DNA of 38,252 bases from Dehalococcoidia bacterium (lineage in GTDB: Bacteria > Chloroflexota > Dehalococcoidia > UBA2979): assembly GCA_009692685.1 (NCBI GenBank), contig SHYS01000011.1, positions 1 to 38,252 of the forward strand, written 5' to 3'. Under the pieces are notes generated by a model. It had not been told where the DNA came from. It was given only the letters and a program-made list of their open reading frames with translations, and did no database searches. The position numbers were made by a program, and so were the translations under genes. Of the stretch, positions 32,375 to 38,252 are shown piece by piece; the stretch's first letter is position 1, and the number at the start of each line of letters is the position of its first letter.

Positions 32375-34027
32375 ATGGCCAAGTACGTCTTTGTGACAGG
32401 TGGCGTGGTCTCTTCCGTGGGGAAGGGCATCGTCTCCGCCTCGTTGGGGCGTATCCTCAAGGCGCGCGGGCTCGCGGTCTCCATCCTCAAACTCGACCCG
32501 TACATCAACGTCGACCCTGGCACGATGTCGCCGTATCAGCACGGCGAGGTCTTCGTGACCGACGACGGCGCGGAGACGGACCTCGACCTCGGGCACTACG
32601 AGCGATTCCTGGCGGCTGACCTGAGCAAGGTGAACTCCTCGTCTTCCGGACAGATCTACGAAGAGGTGATCCGCAAGGAGCGCCGCGGGGACTACCTCGG
32701 CGGCACGATCCAGGCGATCCCGCACGTCACGAACGAGATCAAGCGCCGGATCCGCCTCGCCGCCAGCAGCCCTCGGGCAGACGTGGTGATTGTCGAGGTC
32801 GGTGGCACGGTGGGTGACATCGAGGGCCAGGTGTTCCTCGAGGCGATCAGCCAGATGCGCTACGCCTCACCGAAGGACGAGACGCTCTCCATCCACGTGA
32901 CGCTGCTGCCGCACATCGGCTCGACGCACGAACTGAAGACGAAGCCGACTCAGCACTCGGTGCGCGAACTGCGCTCGTTCGGCATCCAGCCGGACGTGAT
33001 CGTGGCGCGTTCTGACCACCCCGTCCCAGACGGCCTGCGCGAAAAACTCGCCCTCTTCTGCAACGTGCAGAAGGAGGCGGTCATCGCCCTCCAGACCGCC
33101 GAGTCGATCTACGAGGTACCGCTGGTCCTCGAGGCGACCGGCCTGGGCGACCTCGTCACGAAGGCACTCGACCTCGGGACGGCGCGCCCAAACCTCGAGG
33201 AATGGGCGCAGTTCGTCGAGCGGCTGCACCGGCCGGAGCGGACGGTCAGCGTCGCGATCGTTGGGAAGTATGTCGAACTGCACGACGCATACCTCTCGAT
33301 CAAGGAAGCCCTCGTCCACGCGGGCGTGCATCACCACGCAGCGCTCGACATCAAGTGGGTGCATTCCGAGGACCTCGAAGGCGGCGACCCCGCGCAGGTC
33401 ATCGGTGACGTGGACGGGATGCTGCTGTGCCCCGGCTTCGGTGACCGCGGCATGGAAGGCAAGATCCAGGGCGTGCGCTACGCGCGCGAACGGAAGATCC
33501 CGTACCTCGGTGACTGCCTCGGCCTGCAGATGCTCGTAGTCGAATTCGCGCGCAACGTCGCTGGGATGCCCGGTGCGAACACCACCGAGGCCGACCCGCG
33601 CGCGCCCTTCCCGGTGATCTCCCTGCTGTCCGAACAGCAGGAGGTCCACGAGATGGGCGGCACGATGCGCCTCGGCGGGTACGACTGCCGGCTGGTGCCG
33701 GGGACGAAGGCCGCTGCTGCCTACGGCACGGAGATCGCCCGCGAGCGGCACCGTCACCGCTACGAGGTGAACAACGCGCTGCTCCCGCAACTGGAGCAGG
33801 CCGGCCTCGTGGTCGCGGGACGCGATGTCGCGACCGGGCTGGTGGAGATCTGCGAGTTGCGCGACCACCCGTTCATGGTGGGGGCGCAGTTCCACCCGGA
33901 GTTCACCAGCCGCCCGAATCAGCCCAACCCGCTGTTCCGTGACTTCATCGGTGCGGCCGTCGAGTACCACCGCGCGCGTGGAACCTCGGCGGGCACGCCC
34001 GCCAGCACAGCGTCTGGCGTCGCGTGA
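32375..34027 (+). CDS. pyrG: CTP synthase
   Basis: 550 aa; makes CTP from UTP, glutamine and ATP. The synthetase domain starts AKYVFVTGGVVSSVGKGIVSASLG (P-loop) with KLDPYINVDPGTMSPYQHGEVFVTDDGAETDLDLGHYERF. The glutaminase domain has the nucleophile in GDCLGLQ, where Cys sits after GD, and the catalytic HPE in FHPEFTSRP. The start ATG is preceded by homology only from here. Its TGA overlaps the GTG of the next gene. Confidence 0.98.
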   Translation: MAKYVFVTGGVVSSVGKGIVSASLGRILKARGLAVSILKLDPYINVDPGTMSPYQHGEVFVTDDGAETDLDLGHYERFLAADLSKVNSSSSGQIYEEVIRKERRGDYLGGTIQAIPHVTNEIKRRIRLAASSPRADVVIVEVGGTVGDIEGQVFLEAISQMRYASPKDETLSIHVTLLPHIGSTHELKTKPTQHSVRELRSFGIQPDVIVARSDHPVPDGLREKLALFCNVQKEAVIALQTAESIYEVPLVLEATGLGDLVTKALDLGTARPNLEEWAQFVERLHRPERTVSVAIVGKYVELHDAYLSIKEALVHAGVHHHAALDIKWVHSEDLEGGDPAQVIGDVDGMLLCPGFGDRGMEGKIQGVRYARERKIPYLGDCLGLQMLVVEFARNVAGMPGANTTEADPRAPFPVISLLSEQQEVHEMGGTMRLGGYDCRLVPGTKAAAAYGTEIARERHRHRYEVNNALLPQLEQAGLVVAGRDVATGLVEICELRDHPFMVGAQFHPEFTSRPNQPNPLFRDFIGAAVEYHRARGTSAGTPASTASGVA

Positions 34028-34491
34028 CGTTCTGGCGGTTCCTGCACCTGATGTCGTTGTTCCTGATGATGGCCGGGGTCGGCACGACCGTGGTGCCGAT
34101 CTGGAAGGCCTGGACGGCACCCACCAACGATGAGAAGTCGTTCCTGCTGAATCAGGCGCAGCGAGGCGAGACCTTCTTCCTGCTGCCGGGCCTCATCGCG
34201 ACGTTCTTCTCGGGGTACTTCTGGGCGACCGCCGCCGGATGGAACGTGATCACGACCGGCTGGCTGGTCGCGCTGCAGGTGCTGACGATGCTCAACATCT
34301 TCATCTTCTTGCCGCTGATGGGGATCGGCCTGCGGCGCGTGCGCTACCTTGCCCTGGCCGCTCGCAAGCACGGCGCGGAGACGCCTGAGTTGCGCGAGGC
34401 GCTCGCCGACAACGTCCCGCTTGTCTTCGGTACGCTGATCGTGGTCACCGTCCCGTTCATGGTGTGGCTGCCCGTCTTCAAGCCCTTCTAG
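34024..34491 (+). CDS. DUF2269-like integral membrane protein
   Basis: 155 aa with four hydrophobic segments: WRFLHLMSLFLMMAGVGTTVV, FLLPGLIATFFSGYFWATAAGW, VALQVLTMLNIFIFLPLMGIGL and LVFGTLIVVTVPFMVWLPV. The GTG start overlaps the pyrG stop (GTGA), so it is coupled to pyrG, although no shared function is obvious. Family assignment is tentative. Confidence 0.75.
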   Translation: MTFWRFLHLMSLFLMMAGVGTTVVPIWKAWTAPTNDEKSFLLNQAQRGETFFLLPGLIATFFSGYFWATAAGWNVITTGWLVALQVLTMLNIFIFLPLMGIGLRRVRYLALAARKHGAETPELREALADNVPLVFGTLIVVTVPFMVWLPVFKPF

Positions 34492-34525
34492 CCGCCTGCT
34501 GCGAAGCAGTGATCCGAGGCCCCCG

Positions 34526-35173
34526 ATGCAGATCTTCCTCGACACCGCGAACATCGACGAGATCCGCCGGGGTGCGGCGATGGGTGTCGTCGACGGCATC
34601 ACGACGAACCCAACGCTCGTCGCTCGCGAGGGCGTGGACTACAAGGCGCGCATCCTCGAAATCTGCGCGGTCGTAGACGGTCCGATCTCCGCTGAGTGCA
34701 TTTCGATGGAGCTCGATGCGCTCGTCGCGGAGGCGAAGCGCGTCGCCGCATGGCATCGCAACGTCGTGGTGAAGATCCCGATGTCGGAGGTGGGTCTCGC
34801 CGCCATCAAGCGCGTCAGCGCCGAGGGCATCCGCGTGAACACGACGCTGATCTTCTCCGCGAACCAGGCGCTGCTCGCGGCGAAGGCGGGGGCCGCCTTC
34901 GTCTCGCCGTTCGTCGGGCGGCTGAACGATGCCGGCCACGACGGCATGGAGGTGATCCGCGAGATCGTGCAGTTGTTCGAGACGTACGAACTCGACTGCG
35001 AAGTCCTCGCCGCCTCGATCCGCGGCCCGCGCGACGTCACCGAGGCCGCCCTCGCTGGTTCCCACATCGCGACGATCCCGCCCGCAGTGCTCTTCCAGAT
35101 GGTGAACCACCCGCTGACGGATAAGGGCATCGAGATCTTTCTGGCGGACGCGAAGAAGTACACACCGGTCTAG
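34526..35173 (+). CDS. transaldolase / fructose-6-phosphate aldolase family
   Basis: 215 aa, the short form. MQIFLDTANIDEIRRGAAMGVVDGITTNPTLVAREG, the Schiff-base Lys in NVVVKIPMSEVGLAAIKR, GIRVNTTLIFSANQALLAAKAGAAFVSPFVGRLND and AASIRGPRDVTEAALAGSHIATIPPAVL are all diagnostic. The short class includes FsaA/MipB and TalC-type transaldolases; which activity it has cannot be told. It may link the pentose-phosphate pathway to glycolysis. Confidence 0.94.
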   Translation: MQIFLDTANIDEIRRGAAMGVVDGITTNPTLVAREGVDYKARILEICAVVDGPISAECISMELDALVAEAKRVAAWHRNVVVKIPMSEVGLAAIKRVSAEGIRVNTTLIFSANQALLAAKAGAAFVSPFVGRLNDAGHDGMEVIREIVQLFETYELDCEVLAASIRGPRDVTEAALAGSHIATIPPAVLFQMVNHPLTDKGIEIFLADAKKYTPV

Positions 35174-35230
35174 GCCGGATCGCGCCCGACCTCCTCGAAC
35201 GACGGAGTTCAGGCCGGGTGGTAACCCCAC

Positions 35231-35260
35231 TTGCCGTCCAGTGGTGCTTGCGGCTACAGT
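35231..35260 (+). promoter_or_regulatory. putative rho promoter
   Basis: TTGCCG, 18-nt spacer, TACAGT. It leaves a leader of about 110 nt before the rho ATG. Rho genes are often autoregulated in such leaders; no specific structure is proven here. Confidence 0.4.
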
Positions 35261-35377
35261 CAGGGAACAGTCCCGCTCGTGGCCGCGCCTTCGAAGCCCC
35301 TTGTGCCTCCCTCGCGCACGGGCCCTGCTCTTGAGCAGGTCGTATCCATCCAGACCCGTACCGACTCAGGTGGTTCC

Positions 35378-36820
35378 ATGACCACATCCCCGCGCGGACG
35401 CGATCTCGCGTCTTCGGATGTCCCCAATCGAACTCGTCGCCGTCCCGGCGGCCGCCGCCCTGGTGGCAGCAATGGGGGGGGGGGCAGCCGCAACGGCAAC
35501 GGCCGTCCGCCACAGGGTGACCCCTCCCTCGAACAACTCCCCGACATCGACCCCACCATCCCCGTCCTGCACATCTCCGAACTCGAAACCCGCCTTCGTG
35601 AAGACCTCATCGAAATGGCCGAGGAAGAGTTCGAGATCGATGGCGCCGCGGGGATGCTCCAGCAGGAGTTGATCTTCCGCATCCTGGAGGCACAGGCCGA
35701 ACGGAACGGGACGATCTTCTCCGGCGGTGTCCTAAACGTTGTCGACGACGGCTTCGGCTTCCTCCGCGGTGAGCGTCTGCTCCCCGGCCCGAACGATGTC
35801 TACGTCTCGCAGTCGCAGATCCACCGCTTCGGTCTCCGCTCCGGCGACTACGTCACCGGCCAAGTGCGCCAGCCGAAGACCTCCGAGAAGTACTACGGCC
35901 TCCTGCGCGTCGACGCCGTGAACGGTATGGACCCTGAAGAGGCGAAGCGTCGCCCCGACTTCGACGCGATGACGCCGATCTTCCCGAACCGGAAGTTCCG
36001 CCTCGAGACCGTGCAGCACGAGGTCTCCCAGCGCACGGTGGACCTGTTCTCCCCGGTCGGCAAAGGCCAGCGTGGCCTGATCGTCTCCCCGCCGAAGGCC
36101 GGCAAGACGATGCTGCTGAAGTCGATCGCACACGGCATCACGGCGAACCACCCGGAAGCGCATCTGATGGTGCTGCTGATCGGTGAGCGCCCTGAGGAAG
36201 TCACCGACATGCGTCGATCGGTGCGTGGCGAGGTCATCGCCTCCACCTTCGACGAGCCGGTCGAGGATCACACGCGCGTCACCGAGGCCGCCCTGGAGCG
36301 CGCGAAGCGCCTCGTCGAGGGTGGCGTGGACGTCGTGATCCTGATGGACTCAATCACCCGCCTAGCACGCGCCTACAACACGGCGATGCCGACCTCGGGC
36401 CGCACGCTCTCCGGCGGTATGGACCCGATCGCGTTGTACCCGCCGAAGCGGTTCTTTGGTGCCGCGCGAAACATGGAAGAGGGCGGCAGCCTCACCATCA
36501 TCGCGACCTGCCTCGTGGAGACCGGCTCGCGGATGGACGATGTCATCTTCGAGGAGTTCAAGGGCACCGGTAACATGGAACTGCGGCTCTCCCGACGCCT
36601 GTCGGAAAAGCGCATCTTCCCCGCCATCGACGTGCTCGCCTCGTCCACCCGTCGTGAGGACCTGCTCTTCGGTGAAGACGAACTGAAGCAGGTGTGGCTG
36701 CTCCGGCGGATGGCCGCGATGCTCGAAGAGGACTCCGGCGACGCCGCCGAGCGGATCATCGATCGCCTCAGCCGCACCGTGGACAACGTCGAGTTCTTGG
36801 CCACGCTCAAGGGTATGTAG
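35378..36820 (+). CDS. rho: transcription termination factor Rho
   Basis: 480 aa hexameric RNA helicase. A basic, Gly-rich disordered N-terminus (residues 1-60) is followed by the Rho_N helical part ([39 protein letters not shown]), the OB cold-shock RNA-binding domain ([18 protein letters not shown]... [17 protein letters not shown]), and the RecA core with Walker [32 protein letters not shown] and the Q/R-loop TLSGGMDP. The N-terminal linker contains an 11-G homopolymer in frame (35474-35484). Longer in-frame readings upstream are unconserved. Confidence 0.97.
   Translation: MTTSPRGRDLASSDVPNRTRRRPGGRRPGGSNGGGGSRNGNGRPPQGDPSLEQLPDIDPTIPVLHISELETRLREDLIEMAEEEFEIDGAAGMLQQELIFRILEAQAERNGTIFSGGVLNVVDDGFGFLRGERLLPGPNDVYVSQSQIHRFGLRSGDYVTGQVRQPKTSEKYYGLLRVDAVNGMDPEEAKRRPDFDAMTPIFPNRKFRLETVQHEVSQRTVDLFSPVGKGQRGLIVSPPKAGKTMLLKSIAHGITANHPEAHLMVLLIGERPEEVTDMRRSVRGEVIASTFDEPVEDHTRVTEAALERAKRLVEGGVDVVILMDSITRLARAYNTAMPTSGRTLSGGMDPIALYPPKRFFGAARNMEEGGSLTIIATCLVETGSRMDDVIFEEFKGTGNMELRLSRRLSEKRIFPAIDVLASSTRREDLLFGEDELKQVWLLRRMAAMLEEDSGDAAERIIDRLSRTVDNVEFLATLKGM
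35474..35484 (+). repeat. G11 homopolymer inside rho
   Basis: Eleven consecutive G in the codons for the Gly-rich linker (SNGGGGSRN). Slippage or sequencing error here would shift the rho frame at about residue 33. Confidence 0.9.
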
Positions 36821-36894
36821 CCGAAGGTCAACCTCCGGAAAGCCGACCGGGGCACTCCCACTCACTAAGCCGCATTTAGGGATGGCCTGCTCGT

Positions 36895-36916
36895 AGTACT
36901 TTTGTTCTGATACAAT
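36895..36916 (+). promoter_or_regulatory. LexA-box-like dyad over an extended -10 promoter
   Basis: AGTAC-TTTT-GTTCT is an inverted repeat one base from AGAAC-n4-GTTCT, the Gram-positive/actinobacterial LexA half-sites. Immediately after is TGATACAAT, an extended -10 (TGn-TACAAT). Binding would cover the promoter of the imuB-like gene, as expected for SOS control. Confidence 0.45.
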
Positions 36917-36943
36917 CGCCTCCGCCTCTCGGCGGGGGAACCG

Positions 36944-37485
36944 ATGTCCACAATTCGACCTGACACCGAATCTCGAGCCATCGCCTGTCTGGCGATCCCT
37001 TCGCTTGCCTTCCAGTGCGAACTGGTCGCGCGCCCCGGGCTCGTAGGCTCACCGGTTGCCCTGAGTGACGAGGTGCGATCAAGGGTGGTCAATGTGTCTG
37101 GGGAGGCCCGCCTGCGCGGCATCCGCGCAGGGATGACACACTCCGTGACGCGGTCGAGTTGTGCCCCACCCTCAGCATCCTAGAGCCGCGACCAGCACTC
37201 GTCGCCCAGTACGCCGAGGCGCTCGTTGAAGCCATGGGCGACGTGAGCCCTCTCGTCGAGGAAGCCGAGCAGTGCTGGAAGCACGAGTTCGGCACGGTCA
37301 ATGCCCTCGTCAGCCGGGATCTCGTCGAAGCGCACCGCGACATCATCCGTACGGCCCCGTTCATGCGGGTGCGCGGCCCCCTCGAAGAGCGCGCGAGAGA
37401 GCAGCGGACGCTGATCGTGGAAGAGGTGGAGGAGTTGCTCCCCGCTGAAGTGCTGGCAATGCCGCACGGCAAGGAGTTTGGGTAG
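36944..37485 (+). pseudogene. imuB::dnaE2 relic (Y-family polymerase fragment fused to a DnaE2-like C-terminus)
   Basis: The first part, RAIACLAIPSLAFQCELVARPGLVGSPVALSDEVRSRVVNVSGEARLRGIRAGMT, is the N-terminus of ImuB. The frame breaks in ATGACACACTCC near 37137: the continuation LRDAVELCPTLSILEPRPALVAQYAEALVEAMGDVSPLVEEAE is in the next frame. Directly after that comes KHEFGTVNALVSRDLVEAHRDIIRTAPFMRVRGPLEERAREQRTLIVEEVEELLPAEVLAMPHGKEFG, which looks like the C-terminal OB domain of error-prone polymerase DnaE2 (GTVN, RG-x-LE, H/S-G-K-x-FG ending). The rest of imuB and nearly all of dnaE2 are missing. Not functional as sequenced. Confidence 0.6.
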
Positions 37486-38211
37486 GCCTGTCGGCACCAG
37501 ACAGGGCTCACGGCCCATTGCGAGACGGGCGTGCGCGGGCCACATACTGCGTGCGGGTTCCGCTCCCGATCCCCCCCTCGCCTCGCCTCGCCTCGCTGCC
37601 CTCACACTGCTCGTCACGGGCGAGCTCCTCGTCGCCTGCAACGGGGAGCCGAAGGTGCCCGCGAAGATCAAACCGGCGGACATCCCCGGTATCGCCGCGG
37701 CTGTGAAGGACGACGCGCCCGCCCTCAACCGCATCGAGCAGATCATCGACCTCGGCTCGGAGGCCGTGCCTGCCCTCGTCCCGCTCGCCGGGAGGCAGAA
37801 CGAGGCGGAGCGGTACACCGCCATCGCCGTGCTCGGCCGCATTGGCACGGCGGACGGCGCGAAGCCCACCGACATCGAGGCGTCCACGAAAGCCCTCGCC
37901 AGCCGGCTCGACGACCCGAACGTCTCGCTGCGGACGTATGCCGCTGGTGGACTGGTCACGGTGGGTGATAAGCGAGGCGTCCCCGTGCTGATCGAGGCGC
38001 TCAGCGTGCAGCAGCGGGGGCCCCCCCTGAACTCCTCAACGCCTCCGCCTACCGCGCGCTCAACGTCTACACCGACCAGTCCTTCGGCTACGACCCGCTG
38101 ACGGACCAGGCGAAACGTGCCGCCTCGCAGCAGCAGTGGCGAGACTGGTGGAAGGCCACCGGCGACCGGCTGCAGTGGGACGCGGGCAAGCGCGTCTTCG
38201 GGGTGAAGTAG
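37478..38211 (+). pseudogene. HEAT-repeat lipoprotein with frame breaks at two simple repeats
   Basis: Body: LASPRLAALTLLVTGELLVACNGEP, a signal peptide with lipobox LVAC, then helical HEAT-like repeats (PALNRIEQIIDLGSEAVPALVPLAGRQNEAERYTAIAVLGRIG and ALASRLDDPNVSLRTYAAGGLVTVGDKRGVPVLIEAL). At the G5C7 run near 38020 the frame breaks; the next frame continues APPELLNASAYRALNVYTDQSFGYDPLTDQAKRAASQQQWRDWWKATGDRLQWDAGKRVFGVK to TAG at 38209-38211. At the 5' end, the only nearby start with an Arg-rich n-region (GTG 37531) is in a different frame from the signal peptide, separated by a C7 run and a CCTCG repeat. Function unknown; surface-exposed. Confidence 0.65.
37576..37595 (+). repeat. (CCTCG)4 pentanucleotide repeat
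   Basis: Four exact tandem copies, directly after a C run, within the signal-peptide region of the HEAT lipoprotein. Adding one unit would join the frame of GTG 37531 to the lipobox frame. Confidence 0.9.
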
Positions 38212-38252
38212 ATGGCGCGCGCGCTCACCTCGCTGCCGGCGTCGCGTCGAGC
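38212..38252 (+). CDS. start of an unidentified gene (partial, right edge)
   Basis: ATG directly after the lipoprotein stop: MARALTSLPASRR, then the window ends. Too short to identify. Confidence 0.4.
   Translation, partial: MARALTSLPASRR

Noticed and set aside
32867..34120. 417-codon open frame antisense to pyrG
   Set aside because: Shadow of pyrG; no recognisable domain.
35231..35377. N-terminal extension of Rho
   Set aside because: In-frame but unconserved and overlaps a promoter-like element; ATG 35378 is preferred.

Overview
The window looks like an origin-proximal stretch of a high-GC bacterial chromosome. A Chloroflexota lineage (Dehalococcoidia/Tepidiformia-like) is the best guess. 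This is inferred from gene families: a GlnR/OmpR-type orphan regulator beside two glnA genes, tandem M16 peptidases, LACTB2-like MBL proteins and a monoderm-style rpmH-rnpA-yidD-yidC-jag cluster. The sequence itself proves only a high-GC bacterium. No insertion sequence, prophage or CRISPR array was seen.

Layout. 1-5.9 kb: a damaged aminotransferase running off the left edge, an ABC transporter pair, a MerR regulator, a barrel-like protein of unknown function, tRNA-Thr(CGT), a VOC protein and a VapBC-type toxin-antitoxin module with a repeated operator. 5.9-14.2 kb: the conserved replication/translation/secretion block rpmH, rnpA, yidD, a PQQ-repeat lipoprotein, yidC, jag, a PfkB kinase, parA, parB, ridA and a DinB-fold protein. 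A perfect 16-bp parS site with DnaA-box-like 9-mers lies between yidD and the lipoprotein gene. 14.3-18.5 kb: nitrogen control, with an atypical GlnR-like response regulator, a second winged-helix gene and two glutamine synthetases. Each glnA has a GlnR-box-like site upstream.

18.6-28.7 kb: accessory and stress functions: three MBL-fold hydrolases (one with a histone-H1-like tail), a MutY-like glycosylase lacking the expected catalytic Glu, two M16 peptidases, a ChrA transporter and a methyltransferase broken by an amber codon. 28.8-31.3 kb: a tungsten/molybdenum aldehyde:ferredoxin oxidoreductase and a cupin. 31.4-32.3 kb: a scar where a VOC gene and a methyltransferase gene have lost their facing ends. 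32.4-36.8 kb: pyrG, a membrane protein, a transaldolase-family gene and rho. 36.9-38.3 kb: an apparent imuB-dnaE2 mutasome relic behind a LexA-like box, a HEAT-repeat lipoprotein with frame problems in simple repeats, and the start of one more gene.

The most notable signals are the parS/DnaA-box cluster, the paired GlnR-like boxes, the imuB::dnaE2 fusion relic, the MutY active-site change, the H1-tailed MBL protein, the 113-bp yidC/jag overlap and the unusual number of genes broken by single indels, amber codons or internal deletions. The last could be genome erosion or assembly error; the sequence alone cannot decide.
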